Source: Streptomyces venezuelae (lineage in GTDB: Bacteria > Actinomycetota > Actinomycetes > Streptomycetales > Streptomycetaceae). Taken from it: DNA of 64,000 nucleotides. Under the pieces are notes generated by a model. The model was not told where the DNA came from. It saw only the letters and a program-made list of their open reading frames with translations, and ran no database searches. Of the stretch, positions 35,037-44,669 are shown piece by piece. Where the stretch lies: assembly GCF_008642315.1 (NCBI RefSeq), contig NZ_CP029192.1, forward strand, positions 4,836,001 to 4,900,000, in the 5' to 3' direction. Positions within the stretch are counted from its first letter, which is position 1; each line of letters begins with the position of its first letter. A program made the position numbers and the translations under genes.

Positions 35037-36401
35037 TCAGCGCGCGCCGGGCGTCCGGTCCAGGAGCAGTACGGCCACGTCGTCCGTCAGGTCCCCGCCG
35101 TTGAGGTCGCGGACCTCGTTCACCGCCGCCTCCAGCAGCTCGTCGCCCTGCAGCCCCGCCGCGATCTGGCGGCGGACCATGTCCACCATGCCTTCCTGCC
35201 CCAGGCGCTGGTTGCCCTGGCCGATGCGGCCCTCGATCAGGCCGTCCGTGTAGAGCATCAGGCTCCACTTGCCGCCCAGCTCCACCTGGCGGCGCGGCCA
35301 GCGGGCGCGCGGCAGGAGCCCCAGGGCGGGGCCCCCGTCCTCGTACGGAAGCAGCTCGGCGAGCCGGCCCTCGCGTGCGATCAGCGGTGCCGGGTGCCCG
35401 GCGAGGCAGAGACCGGCCCTGCGGCCGTCCGGGGCGATGTCGACCGTGCAGAGGGTCGCGAAGATCTCGTCGTCGGCGCGCTCGTGCTCCAGGACCTTCT
35501 GGAGCGTGGACAGCAGCTCGTCGCCGCACAGGCCCGCGAAGGTCAGCGCGCGCCAGGCGATGCGCAGCTCCACGCCGAGCGCCGCCTCGTCGGGTCCGTG
35601 GCCGCAGACGTCGCCGATCATGACGTGCACGGCGCCGTCGGGCGTGCGCACGGTGTCGTAGAAGTCGCCGCCGAGCAGCGCGCGGGAGCGGCCCGGACGG
35701 TAGCGGGCGGCGAAGCGCAGCGGGGAGCCCTCCAGGAGCGGCGTCGGCAGCAGGCCGCGCTCCAGGCGGGCGTTCTCCTGCGCGCGCAGCCGGGACTCGG
35801 TCAGCTGGCGCTGGGCGGCGTCGGCGCGCTTGCGCTCGACCGCGTACCGGATGGCGCGGCTCAGCAGCCGGCCGTCCAGCTCGTCCCGGAACAGATAGTC
35901 CTGCGCGCCGACGCGCACGGCCTCGGCGCCGCGCTCGGAGTCGTCGTTCGCGGTGAGCGCGAGGACGGCGTGCCGGGGCGCGAGCCGCAGCACGTGCTTG
36001 AGCGCGACCAACTCGTCCTCGTCGCCCTCGGTGGTGCCGGTACTGCCGGGGGCGGGCAGGGCGAGGTCGAGCAGGATGCAGTGCACGTCGTCGGTGAGCA
36101 GCCGCTCGGCCTCGGTGAGGTTGCGGGCGGTACGGATACGGATGGGCTTGCCCGCGGAGTCGAGGAGCTCGGGCACGCTGAGCGAACCCGCCGGGTCGTC
36201 CTCGATCACCAGCAGCGTGAGCCCGGAGCCGTTGCCGCCGATGGCGGTGCCGGTGTCCGCGCCGGTGTCCGTGGCGCTGCTGAAGCCGTTGACGCGGGGG
36301 CCTCCCAGGGGCGGCGCCGTCGTGTCGTGCGGGGGCGCCGCATGAGCCTGACCGCCTTCCGCGGCCGGTATCGCTCTCTGCCGCGGTATGGGTACGGGCA
36401 T
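35037..36401 (-). CDS. receiver domain-PP2C (SpoIIE/RsbU-type) phosphatase
   Basis: The 454-residue protein starts at ATG 36401 after AAGGA. Residues 60-180 are a response-regulator receiver with acidic residues (VIEDD) and a phospho-acceptor Asp in CILLDLALP. A helical linker (about 195-225) leads to the PP2C phosphatase with LLGGDFYDTV, IGDVCGHGPDEA, LMLYTDGLIEGR and DDVAVLLLD metal ligands. Such proteins dephosphorylate anti-anti-sigma factors in partner-switching circuits. No kinase or antagonist gene is adjacent. Confidence 0.92.
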   Translation of the reverse strand: MPVPIPRQRAIPAAEGGQAHAAPPHDTTAPPLGGPRVNGFSSATDTGADTGTAIGGNGSGLTLLVIEDDPAGSLSVPELLDSAGKPIRIRTARNLTEAERLLTDDVHCILLDLALPAPGSTGTTEGDEDELVALKHVLRLAPRHAVLALTANDDSERGAEAVRVGAQDYLFRDELDGRLLSRAIRYAVERKRADAAQRQLTESRLRAQENARLERGLLPTPLLEGSPLRFAARYRPGRSRALLGGDFYDTVRTPDGAVHVMIGDVCGHGPDEAALGVELRIAWRALTFAGLCGDELLSTLQKVLEHERADDEIFATLCTVDIAPDGRRAGLCLAGHPAPLIAREGRLAELLPYEDGGPALGLLPRARWPRRQVELGGKWSLMLYTDGLIEGRIGQGNQRLGQEGMVDMVRRQIAAGLQGDELLEAAVNEVRDLNGGDLTDDVAVLLLDRTPGAR

Positions 36402-36655
36402 CGTCTGGATTCCTTCCCTCCCCCCGAGGGCATGGTGCCGCGCAGGTCGACGCAGCACCGACGGGGACCATAGCGGTAGCCGTGCCTCCATTGGAATGCC
36501 GTACGGCAAACGGCCACCGTCATATGCCGCATCCAGGAACGCAATTGGGCACGGCGCGGTCCCGCAGGGGATGACGAACATCACGCCGTGAGGGTTGAGA
36601 GGGGCGCCACGGCGTGCGCTGGGTCACACGGGGAGGGGAGGAGCCGGGGCGGTGG

Positions 36656-37714
36656 CTACTTGTCGGGGCGCACGACCCCGAGTATCTGCATCGAGCCCGC
36701 GCCCGCGATCGTCACGTTCCGGCCCGGGCGCGGTGCGTGCACGATCGCTCCGTCGCCCAGATACATCCCGACGTGGCTCGCGTCCGCGTGGTAGATGATC
36801 AGGTCGCCGGGGCGCATGTTCTTGATGTCGACGCGCGGCAGCTGCTTCCACTGCTCCTGCGACGTCCGCGGAATGCCGCGCCCCGCGGCGGCCCAGGCCT
36901 GGGAGGTGAGCCCCGAGCAGTCGTACGACCCCGGGCCCTCGGCGCCCCACACGTACGGCTTGCCGATCTGGGCGGTGGCGAATGCGACGGCCTTCTGGCC
37001 CCGGCTGGTCGCCTTGCCGTCGACGTCCTTCAGGACGCCCGAACTCACCCACGCCGACTGCTTCTTGCGGGCGGCCTCCTCCTCCAGCTTCCGGAGCCGC
37101 TCCCGCTCCTCCTTCTCCAGCGTCGACTCGAGCTTCTCGGCGGCCGCGATCTTCTTCTTTATCTTCTTCTTCGCGGCGGCCTTCGACTTGCGGTTGGCTT
37201 CCAGCTTCGTCCAGCGCGCGGTGGCGTCCTTGGCGTAGATCCGCAGGTCCTCCTGCGTTCTCTGCAGCTCCGTCAGCATGCCCTTGGTGGCCTTCTCGCC
37301 CTCCCGCATGCGCCCCGCGCCGTCCAGGAACTGGCCCGGGTCCTCGCTGAGCATCAGCTTGGCCTCGGAGGGCATGCCACCGGCGCGGTACTGCGCGCGG
37401 GCCGCGGCGCCCGCGCGGGCCTTCAGCTTCTTGAGCTTCGCCTGGCCCTTGGCGATGTCCTTGGCCAGCTCCACGATCTGCTCGGACTGCTTCTCGGCCT
37501 TCTCCTCGGCCGCGTTGTACGCATCCGTGGCCACGCCCGCGTCGTGGTAGAGATCGTCGATCTCCTTGCGGACCTGCTCAAGGGATGTGTCCGAGTGGGG
37601 TGTCGGGCTCGGATTCGGGCTCGGGCTCGCAAAGGCCGTCCCCGGTGCGGCCAGCACCGTCGCCGCGCAGACCAGTGCCACGGCTGCCGCCGTCGGGTAT
37701 CGCTTCCCAGTCAC
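36656..37714 (-). CDS. NlpC/P60 peptidoglycan endopeptidase (RipA-like)
   Basis: The 352-residue protein starts at GTG 37714. A signal peptide ends at AFASPSP. A long coiled coil (about residues 45-225, rich in Lys/Glu/Ala) precedes the NlpC/P60 domain. Catalytic Cys is in YDCSGLTSQAW, the His in DASHVGMYLG and the third polar residue in IVHAPRPG. It cleaves D-Glu/meso-DAP-type (here LL-DAP) stem peptide bonds during growth or sporulation. I looked for a c-di-AMP riboswitch in its leader and saw none. Confidence 0.93.
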   Translation of the reverse strand: MTGKRYPTAAAVALVCAATVLAAPGTAFASPSPNPSPTPHSDTSLEQVRKEIDDLYHDAGVATDAYNAAEEKAEKQSEQIVELAKDIAKGQAKLKKLKARAGAAARAQYRAGGMPSEAKLMLSEDPGQFLDGAGRMREGEKATKGMLTELQRTQEDLRIYAKDATARWTKLEANRKSKAAAKKKIKKKIAAAEKLESTLEKEERERLRKLEEEAARKKQSAWVSSGVLKDVDGKATSRGQKAVAFATAQIGKPYVWGAEGPGSYDCSGLTSQAWAAAGRGIPRTSQEQWKQLPRVDIKNMRPGDLIIYHADASHVGMYLGDGAIVHAPRPGRNVTIAGAGSMQILGVVRPDK

Positions 37715-37990
37715 GCCCCGCCACCCCCAAAGCTGATTTACCGTCAGTAACTTCCGGTCGACATCGGGATAGTGCCATGTCAGCGCTCGATACGACAGAG
37801 CTCGACAGCAACTCCGACCCCCATACGCCCCATGTGACGTACCGCACGCGGCGTTCGTTCCCGTCCGACGCGTTCACCCGAACATCTCCGGGTGGCGCCC
37901 GGGTGGCCCCGGAGTGACCTCGGGGTTCACCCCGACGCCGGGGAGAGGGGCGCGGGGGCACCCCGGCATCGAGCATGCGAGGAGCCGGAC

Positions 37991-38824
37991 TTACCCCGAC
38001 CGGGGCGCCAACGCCTCCCACCGCACCGTCACTTCGCCCTGCCGCCACCGTGACGTGCCGTCAAGAACGGGCCAGTCGGCGGCCAGGTCCCGCACCGCCC
38101 TGATCCACCGCTGCCGAGCCCCGTACGAGGCGTAGGGCGCCGCGGCCGCCCAGGCCCGGTCGAAGTCGCGCAGGAACGCGTGGACCGGCTCACCCGGCAC
38201 GTTCCGGTGGATCAGCGCCTTCGGCAGCCGCTCGGCGAGGTCGGACGGCTGCTCCAGGGAGCCGAGCCGCGTCGCGAAGGTCACCGTGCGCGGGCCCTCC
38301 GGCCCGAGCGCGACCCACACGTGCCGCCGCCCGATCTCGTCGCAGGTGCCCTCGACCAGCAGCCCGCCGGGGGAGAGGCGGGCGCACAGCCGCTCCCAGA
38401 CGGCGGCGACCTGGTCCTCGTCGTACTGCCGCAGGACGTTCGCGGCCCGGATCAGATCCGGGCCCGTGCCGGGCGGCGTCGAGACCCCGCCGCCGCCCGG
38501 ACCCGGCAGCGGGACCTCGAACCCGCCGTGCCGGAAGGTGAGCCCCTCGCGCGCGTAGGGCGCGGCGGCCGCGACCCGCGCCGGGTCGATCTCGATGCCG
38601 ACGACACGCGCGCGTGGAGCGACGGTACGCAGCCTCAGGAGCAGCTCGACGGCGGTCCATGGGGAGGCGCCGTATCCCAGGTCGACGGCGACGGGGTCCG
38701 CGGAGCGGCGCAGCGCGGCGCCGTGGAAGGCGGCGATCCAGCGGTCCATGCGGCGCAGCCGGTTCGGGTTCGTGGTCCCGCGCGTCACCGTTCCCACGGG
38801 GCGGGAAGAGGTGCGTGGGGTCAT
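37991..38824 (-). CDS. class I SAM-dependent methyltransferase-like protein
   Basis: The 277-residue protein has an AdoMet-binding start AVDLGYGASPWTAVELLLRL (GxGxS variant) and the acidic VVGIEIDPARV after beta-2. NVLRQYDEDQVAAVWERL and SPGGLLVEGTCDEIG fit the later strands. The substrate is unknown. ATG 38824 is the start. It is divergent from mshA, and their 181-bp gap holds the SigR-type promoter. Confidence 0.85.
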   Translation of the reverse strand: MTPRTSSRPVGTVTRGTTNPNRLRRMDRWIAAFHGAALRRSADPVAVDLGYGASPWTAVELLLRLRTVAPRARVVGIEIDPARVAAAAPYAREGLTFRHGGFEVPLPGPGGGGVSTPPGTGPDLIRAANVLRQYDEDQVAAVWERLCARLSPGGLLVEGTCDEIGRRHVWVALGPEGPRTVTFATRLGSLEQPSDLAERLPKALIHRNVPGEPVHAFLRDFDRAWAAAAPYASYGARQRWIRAVRDLAADWPVLDGTSRWRQGEVTVRWEALAPRSG

Positions 38825-38892
38825 GGGGAAAGGGTATGCGGGGATGACGGTCGAGGGACGCCGCGTAATGCTTTGGTAAAAACGGACAAGGT

Positions 38893-38919
38893 GGAAATGG
38901 AGCAGCAAGCTCCGGTGTT
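38893..38919 (+). promoter_or_regulatory. SigR-type promoter for mshA
   Basis: GGAAAT (38893-38898) and GTT (38917-38919) are separated by 18 bp, the spacing of thiol-stress sigma factor SigR promoters (GGGAAT-N18-GTT). Mycothiol genes are known SigR targets in S. coelicolor, so the site fits the downstream gene. Confidence 0.7.
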
Positions 38920-39005
38920 CTCCCTCTGGAGGAACGTACGCCCTCCCAAAAGTTGTGCCCAAAGCTGTGCCCGTAGCCATGCACGTACGCAAGGAGGACC
39001 GCCCC

Positions 39006-40361
39006 GTGAGCCAGTACGTGTCCAGGCTCGGGCGTCGCTCCCAGGCGGCACCCCCGAGACTCCGTATTCCCGGCTCCCAGCGGCGGCCGCGCCGCGTGGC
39101 GATGCTGAGCGTGCACACCTCGCCCCTGCACCAGCCCGGCACGGGCGACGCGGGCGGCATGAACGTCTACATCGTCGAGCTCGCCAAGCGCCTCGCCGCG
39201 ATCAACATCGAGGTCGAGATCTTCACGCGCGCCACCACCGGGGGGCTCCAGCCCACCGTGGAGCTCGCGCCCGGCGTCCTCGTGCGCCACGTCGACGCGG
39301 GCCCCTACGAAGGGCTCGCCAAGGAGGAGCTGCCGGCCCAGCTCTGCGCCTTCACGCACGGCGTCATGCAGGCCTGGGCGGGCCACCGACCCGGCTACTA
39401 CGACCTGGTCCACTCCCACTACTGGCTCTCCGGCCACGTCGGCTGGCTCGCCGCCGAACGCTGGGGCGTCCCCCTCGTCCACGCCATGCACACCATGGCG
39501 AAGGTCAAGAACGCGGCGCTCGCCGCGGGCGACACCCCCGAGCCCGCCGCCCGCGTCATCGGCGAGACCCAGATCGTCCGGGCCGCCGACCGCCTCATCG
39601 CCAACACCTCCGAAGAGGCCGACGAGCTCGTACGCCACTACGAAGCGGAGCCCGGCAAGGTCGCCGTCGTCCACCCCGGCGTCAACCTCGAACGGTTCCG
39701 CCCCGCCGACGGCCGCGCCGCCGCCCGGCACCGCCTCGGCCTGCCGCAGAACGCCCTCGTACCGCTCTTCGCAGGCCGCATCCAGCCTCTGAAGGCCCCC
39801 GACCTGCTCCTGCGCGCCGTCGCCGTCCTGCTGGACGAGCGTCCGGCGCTGCGCTCGAACATCGTCGTCCCCATAGTCGGCGGCCCGAGCGGCAGCGGCC
39901 TCGCGAAGCCCGAAGGGCTGCAGAAGCTGGCCGCGAAGCTGGGCATCGCGGACGTCGTCCGCTTCCAGCCGCCCGTCGGGCAGGAGCAGTTGGCGGACTG
40001 GTTCAGGGCGGCCTCGGTCCTGGTGATGCCCTCCTACAGCGAGTCCTTCGGTCTCGTCGCCATCGAGGCGCAGGCGGCCGGCACGCCGGTCCTCGCCGCG
40101 TCGGTGGGCGGGCTGCCCGTCGCCGTACGCGACGAGGTCACCGGATTCCTCGTCCCCGGCCACGAACCGGCCCTCTACGCGCGCGTGCTCCGCGATTTCG
40201 CCGATCATCCCGAGCTCGTGGACCGCATGGGCGCGGCCGCCACCGCGCACGCGCAGTCCTTCGGCTGGGACACGGCGGCGTCCGCGACGGCGGACGTCTA
40301 CACCGCGGCGATGCACGACTTCCGCAGCTCGCGCCGTCACGTACGCTCGCACCATGGTTGA
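39006..40361 (+). CDS. mshA: MshA, D-inositol-3-phosphate glycosyltransferase
   Basis: The 451-residue GT4 glycosyltransferase transfers GlcNAc from UDP-GlcNAc to 1L-inositol-1-phosphate, the first step of mycothiol synthesis. Seen motifs are SVHTSPLHQPGTGDAGGMNV at the acceptor site and SESFGLVAIEAQAAGTPVLA (E-x7-E donor motif). GTG 39006 has AAGGAGG at good spacing and the usual MshA N-terminal region. The 3' end overlaps ybjN by 8 bases. A SigR-type promoter lies 87 bp upstream. Confidence 0.96.
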   Translation: MSQYVSRLGRRSQAAPPRLRIPGSQRRPRRVAMLSVHTSPLHQPGTGDAGGMNVYIVELAKRLAAINIEVEIFTRATTGGLQPTVELAPGVLVRHVDAGPYEGLAKEELPAQLCAFTHGVMQAWAGHRPGYYDLVHSHYWLSGHVGWLAAERWGVPLVHAMHTMAKVKNAALAAGDTPEPAARVIGETQIVRAADRLIANTSEEADELVRHYEAEPGKVAVVHPGVNLERFRPADGRAAARHRLGLPQNALVPLFAGRIQPLKAPDLLLRAVAVLLDERPALRSNIVVPIVGGPSGSGLAKPEGLQKLAAKLGIADVVRFQPPVGQEQLADWFRAASVLVMPSYSESFGLVAIEAQAAGTPVLAASVGGLPVAVRDEVTGFLVPGHEPALYARVLRDFADHPELVDRMGAAATAHAQSFGWDTAASATADVYTAAMHDFRSSRRHVRSHHG

Positions 40362-40875
40362 GCGGGCTGAGCAGACGGAGCGGGCGGAACCGGCAGACAC
40401 CGCGTCGGTCATCGAGGGAACGCTGAACGACGCCGAGCTCGAATGGGAGTCCCCCGAGCCCGGTTCGTACGTCGTGAAGCTCCCCGGCACCCGGAAGCTC
40501 TCCACGACCCTGTCGCTGCGCGTCGGCAACCACTCCCTCTCCTTGAACGCCTTCGTGATCCGCCACCCCGACGAGAACCACGAGGCGGTGCACCGCTGGC
40601 TGTTGGAGCGGAACCTCCGCCTCTACGGCGTCGGTTACGCGATCGACTCGCTCGGCGACATCTACCTCGCGGGCAAGCTGCCGCTCTCCGCGGTCACTTC
40701 CGCCGAACTGGACCGCCTCCTCGGCGCGGTCCTCTCCGCCTCGGACGACTCCTTCAACACGCTCCTGGAGCTGGGCTTCGCGTCGGCGATCCGCAAGGAG
40801 TACGAGTGGCGGGTCTCGCGCGGCGAGTCCACACGCAACCTCGATGCGTTCAGGCATCTGACTCATCCGAGCTGA
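40354..40875 (+). CDS. YbjN-domain protein
   Basis: The 173-residue protein has the YbjN / type-III-chaperone-like alpha-beta fold with YVVKLPGTRKLSTTLSLRVG and HRWLLERNLRLYGVGYAIDS. It follows mshA with an 8-base overlap, the same order as Rv0486-Rv0487 in mycobacteria. Function unknown; a link to mycothiol is inferred only from conserved order. The 3' end overlaps the end of the truncated TetR gene. Confidence 0.9.
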   Translation: MVERAEQTERAEPADTASVIEGTLNDAELEWESPEPGSYVVKLPGTRKLSTTLSLRVGNHSLSLNAFVIRHPDENHEAVHRWLLERNLRLYGVGYAIDSLGDIYLAGKLPLSAVTSAELDRLLGAVLSASDDSFNTLLELGFASAIRKEYEWRVSRGESTRNLDAFRHLTHPS

Positions 40876-41281
40876 CGCAGCTCCACGTCCGTGGGCCCAC
40901 GATCCCGCCGAGCGCGCGCAGGCCGGTGACGACTTCCGGCGCGCGCGGAGCCTGGTCCGGGTCGGTGAGCCACTGGGTCATCAGGCCGGTGAACAGCGCC
41001 AGTTGAGTCGCGCCCAGCGTACGGGCGGTGGCGTCGTCGACCTCGTCCTCGGGCGTTCCGCGCAACAGTGCGGCGAGGTCCGTGCGGCCCTCGACCTGGC
41101 CGCCCGACAGATAGCGGCGCAGGTCGTCCGAGTGCTCCGCCTGGACGAGGGCCTCCAGGGTGGCGAGCCACAGGGAGCGGTCGTCGGTGAACGACTGGAT
41201 GACCGCGGCCCACAGCGCTTCGTAGCGCTCTGCCTCGTACTGGCCAGCGCCGGACGACGACTCGACCCCGGACGACAGCAC
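40863..41281 (-). pseudogene. TetR-family regulator lacking its DNA-binding domain
   Basis: The frame encodes a TetR ligand domain (QYEALWAAVIQSFTDDRSLW, EALVQAEHSDDLRRYL, MTQWLTDPDQAPRAPEVVTG). The helix-turn-helix that should precede it (about 50 residues) is absent: upstream codons in frame are Gly/Ala/Pro-rich and unlike TetR. GTG 41281 could start a short product, but it would not bind DNA. It is read as a 5'-truncated gene. Confidence 0.72.
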
Positions 41282-41502
41282 GCCCCCGTACGGCGCTGGC
41301 CCGCTCCTGCGACATCCTGATCCACCTGCACCGGGTGCGGCCGGGACGCCTTCGCTGAGGGCCCGTCACCTCTCCGTTCTCCGCACCACCCGCTCCACCC
41401 CTTCCGCCCGGCGCAGCACCATGGCATGCTCCCGCCTACCGCAGACATGAACAAGGTTCACATATGTGCTCACTGTTGGTTGATGGAAGGCGGCACCACC
41501 CC

Positions 41503-43218
41503 ATGGAGCAAGAACGAACCCCCACGGATCCGCACCCGCACCCCCACCCCCGCCCCAGCAGACGAGGCCTGCTCGGCGCTGCCGTAGCCGTCGCCGCCGC
41601 CACCGCGACCGGCGCCGCCACCCCGACCCCGGCCCACGCCGCCCCCCGCTCCCGAACCCCCACCCTCTGGCGAGAGTTCACCGCGACCCCCTACACCCAC
41701 CCCCAGATCCCCTACATAGGCCGAGCCGGTTTCCGCACAGGCCGCCGCCCCTTCCCCCGACTCCACCCTGACCGTGTCCACCACATGGACATCGCCCCGG
41801 ACGGAAAGATGGACGCCGCCCCCGCGATCAACCGCGCCCTGGCCGAAGCGGGCCGGGAGGGCGGCGGCACCGTAGTGCTGCGCCCCGGTACGTACCGCAT
41901 CGACAGCCTCATCCACATAGCCCACGACAACGTCACCCTCCGTGGCGCGGGCAGCACCCGCACCACCCTCCTCGCCACTAGAAGCCTCACCGAACTGATC
42001 GGCCCCTACGGCTCCCGCTACGGCGGCGACAAGTCCAGCTGGTCCTGGGCGGGCGGCCTCATCTGGCTCTGCCCGCAGGACCGTTGGGCCTCGCTCACCG
42101 CGGCCATCAGGGCGAAGGACTGGCCCTTCGAAGGCTGGACCGGCAACAAGCGCGACGAGTGGGAAACCCTCACCACCGTCCGCCCCGCCCACCGCGGCTC
42201 CTGGTCCGTGACCGTCGCCGAAGCCTCCCGCCTCCGCAAGGGCGACCTGGTGCTCCTCCGCCTCTCCGACGACCCCGACCACACCCTCCTGGAGCACATG
42301 GCGGGCGACGGCGCGGGCGCGAAGGCGTACACCTGGGACGACAAGACGAAGCTCACCTCGTACGTCCCCTACGAGTGGCCCGTACGGATCGCCGCCGTCG
42401 ACCCCGGAAAGCGCCGGGTCACGTTCGAGCGGCCGCTCCCCCTGGACGTACGCCCGGAGTGGGACCCACGGCTGACCACCCACGTCACCGCCCTCACCGG
42501 CTCCGGCGTCGAGGGCCTCACCCTGGAGGCCGTCGAGACCCCGCAGTCCCCGCACCTCCTCGACCAGGGCTTCAACGGCGTCACGTTCCAGTGCGCGTAC
42601 GACTGCTGGGCCGACGACATCGTCGTACGCCACGTGGACAACGGCTTCGGTCTGGTCGCCGCGTCCGCCTGCACCCTGCGCCGCACGCGCGTGACCGGTC
42701 GCGGCTCCCACCACCCGTACTTCTGCCGGGAGGGCGCGCACGACAACCTCGTCGAGGACTTCCGCATCGACGCCCGCACCACTCCCGCGCCGCCCGGCAC
42801 CCAACTGCACGGCATCAACGTGGAGGGCCTGTCCTCCCACAACGTCTGGTCGCGCGGCCACATGGAGATGGGCACGTTCGACAGCCACCGCGGGATGCCC
42901 TTCGCGAACGTACGCACGGACATCACGGTCGAGAACAACGGCCGGCACGGCGGCGACGCGAGCGCGGGCCCCCTCTTCGGAGCCCGCTTCACGCACTGGA
43001 ACATCCGCGTCACCAACGAACGCGCGGGCCTGACGAAGATCGACGGACTCGCGCCCCGCAGTGCGACGGTCGGCCTCAACGCGGTACGCGAGTTCGATCA
43101 GATCGACGTCCCCGACTTCACCGGCGACCTCGACGCCCGGCTGGAGCTGTACGGCACTACGGACGCGGTGCGGCCACGGAATCTGCACGAGGCGCAACGG
43201 CTTCTGCCGCGGCGGTGA
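41503..43218 (+). CDS. Tat-secreted right-handed beta-helix protein (pectate-lyase-like)
   Basis: The 571-residue protein has a twin-arginine signal (SRRGLLGAAVAVAAATATGA, cleavage near AHA). The mature domain begins like parallel beta-helix polysaccharide lyases and hydrolases: KMDAAPAINRALAEAGREGG, then TVVLRPGTYRIDS and VTLRGAGSTRTTLLA. Catalytic residues cannot be assigned, so the substrate polysaccharide is unknown. ATG 41503 gives a normal signal peptide; ATG 41464 is an alternative. The end overlaps the convergent MFS gene by 62 bp. Confidence 0.85.
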   Translation: MEQERTPTDPHPHPHPRPSRRGLLGAAVAVAAATATGAATPTPAHAAPRSRTPTLWREFTATPYTHPQIPYIGRAGFRTGRRPFPRLHPDRVHHMDIAPDGKMDAAPAINRALAEAGREGGGTVVLRPGTYRIDSLIHIAHDNVTLRGAGSTRTTLLATRSLTELIGPYGSRYGGDKSSWSWAGGLIWLCPQDRWASLTAAIRAKDWPFEGWTGNKRDEWETLTTVRPAHRGSWSVTVAEASRLRKGDLVLLRLSDDPDHTLLEHMAGDGAGAKAYTWDDKTKLTSYVPYEWPVRIAAVDPGKRRVTFERPLPLDVRPEWDPRLTTHVTALTGSGVEGLTLEAVETPQSPHLLDQGFNGVTFQCAYDCWADDIVVRHVDNGFGLVAASACTLRRTRVTGRGSHHPYFCREGAHDNLVEDFRIDARTTPAPPGTQLHGINVEGLSSHNVWSRGHMEMGTFDSHRGMPFANVRTDITVENNGRHGGDASAGPLFGARFTHWNIRVTNERAGLTKIDGLAPRSATVGLNAVREFDQIDVPDFTGDLDARLELYGTTDAVRPRNLHEAQRLLPRR

Positions 43219-44503
43219 CCTCGACGGCACCGGGCGCGTCGGCGACCCCCGGGACCACCCCGCCCGGAGCGGCCTCCCCCGATTCGGCCCCCTCCGCGGG
43301 AAGCCCGCGCATCAGCCCCCAGTAGCCCAGCGCCGCCCCCGTCCCGAGCACCGCGCACGTGCCCCACAACCACTCCGCGCCGAACCGGTCGAGCATGAAG
43401 CCGGACATCAGCGGGGCGACCAGCGCGGCCACGGACCAGGACATCGTGTACATGCCCTGGTACCGCCCGCGTCCATGAACGGGAGACAGGCGCACGACGA
43501 GACCCGTCTGGGTCGGCGCGTTGACGATCTCGGCCAGCGTCCACACGCACACCGTCAGCGCGAAGACGCCGAGCGACCCGGCGAACGCGGTGAGCCCGAA
43601 GCCGTATCCGGCGACGACCGAGGAGATCACCAGCAGCCGGCGCGGGTCGCGGTGCTCGATGAAGCGGGTCACGGGGATCTGCATGACGACGATGAGCACG
43701 CCGTTCACGGCGATCGCGAGCCCGTAGTCGGCGGGCGTGAACCCCGCCTCGCCCATCGCGACGGGCAGTCCCACGGACCCCTGTTGGAAGATCAGCGCGA
43801 CCAGGAAGCTCAGCCCGACCACACCCATGAAGCGCCCGTCCCGCAGCACGGTCCCGAGCCCCACCACCGGCTCGGCGGCCTTCTCCACCGCCGTCCGCAC
43901 GGGCCGCGACTCCGGCAGCTTCGCGAAGACGACGATCGCGCAGACCATGGTCATGGCGGCCTCGATCAGGAACCCGGCCCGGTAGCTGTAGGAGGCGATG
44001 AACCCGGCCCCCGCGGACGAGACCGCGAACCCGAGATTGATGGCCCAGTAATTTAGCGAGAAGGCCCGCACCCGATCCTCGGGCCGCACGATGTCCGCCA
44101 TCATCGCCTGCACGGCGGGCCGGGAGGCGTTGCTCGCCATGCCGACGAGGAAGGCGACCCCCGCGATCGCGACGGGGTGCTCCATGAATCCGAGGACCGC
44201 GACCGACACGGCAGTGGAGGCCTGCGCGATGAGCAGCGTGGGCCGCCGCCCCAGCCGGTCGGTCATCACCCCCGCACCGAGTGACGACACGACCCCGCCG
44301 AGCCCGTGCAGCGCGGCGACGAGCCCGGCGTACGAGGCCGAGTAACCCCGCTCAAGGGTCAGATACAGCGCCATGAAGGTGGCGACGAAGGCGCCGAGCC
44401 GATTGACCAGGGTGCTGATCCACAGCCACCAGAAGGCACGGGGCAGCCCGGAGACGCTCTCGCTGACGGCGCGTCTCATTCGTCCTGTGGCGGCGTACGG
44501 CAT
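43157..44503 (-). CDS. MFS drug-exporter-like transporter
   Basis: The 448-residue protein has 12 predicted membrane helices, the MFS motif A equivalent GVMTDRLGRRPTLL between helices 2 and 3, and SVSGLPRAFWWLWISTLVNR at the start. The last 50 residues are Ala/Pro/Glu-rich. It resembles MDR-type exporters. ATG 44503 is the start. The substrate is unknown. Confidence 0.9.
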   Translation of the reverse strand: MPYAATGRMRRAVSESVSGLPRAFWWLWISTLVNRLGAFVATFMALYLTLERGYSASYAGLVAALHGLGGVVSSLGAGVMTDRLGRRPTLLIAQASTAVSVAVLGFMEHPVAIAGVAFLVGMASNASRPAVQAMMADIVRPEDRVRAFSLNYWAINLGFAVSSAGAGFIASYSYRAGFLIEAAMTMVCAIVVFAKLPESRPVRTAVEKAAEPVVGLGTVLRDGRFMGVVGLSFLVALIFQQGSVGLPVAMGEAGFTPADYGLAIAVNGVLIVVMQIPVTRFIEHRDPRRLLVISSVVAGYGFGLTAFAGSLGVFALTVCVWTLAEIVNAPTQTGLVVRLSPVHGRGRYQGMYTMSWSVAALVAPLMSGFMLDRFGAEWLWGTCAVLGTGAALGYWGLMRGLPAEGAESGEAAPGGVVPGVADAPGAVEVTAAAEAVAPRADSVAAPRP

Positions 44504-44594
44504 GGAGGTCCCCCGGAAGTGCAAGCGGCTGAGCTGTAAGAGGCGGTTTAGGCCAGCACAAATTACGAGCCCCGCGCCCGGAACCGCCAGTCAA

Positions 44595-44611
44595 TTGACG
44601 ACGACCGTCAA
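44595..44611. repeat. short inverted repeat between MFS gene and gpmA
   Basis: Arms TTGACG and CGTCAA flank ACGAC in the divergent intergenic region. It may be an operator; evidence is symmetry only. Confidence 0.35.
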
Positions 44612-44669
44612 CTGTCCGCCCCTTGTCCGCGCGCGCGGGGCGCCCTGAGGTTCGATTACGCTCAGAGGC

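Noticed and set aside
37777..37917. 46-codon rightward frame starting MSALDTTELDSN
   Set aside because: It has no ribosome binding site, lies in the promoter region of the NlpC/P60 gene and resembles nothing known.
37715..37990. c-di-AMP (ydaO-type) riboswitch before the NlpC/P60 gene
   Set aside because: Such switches often precede this family, but the likely leader is only about 60 bases and I saw no matching conserved core.
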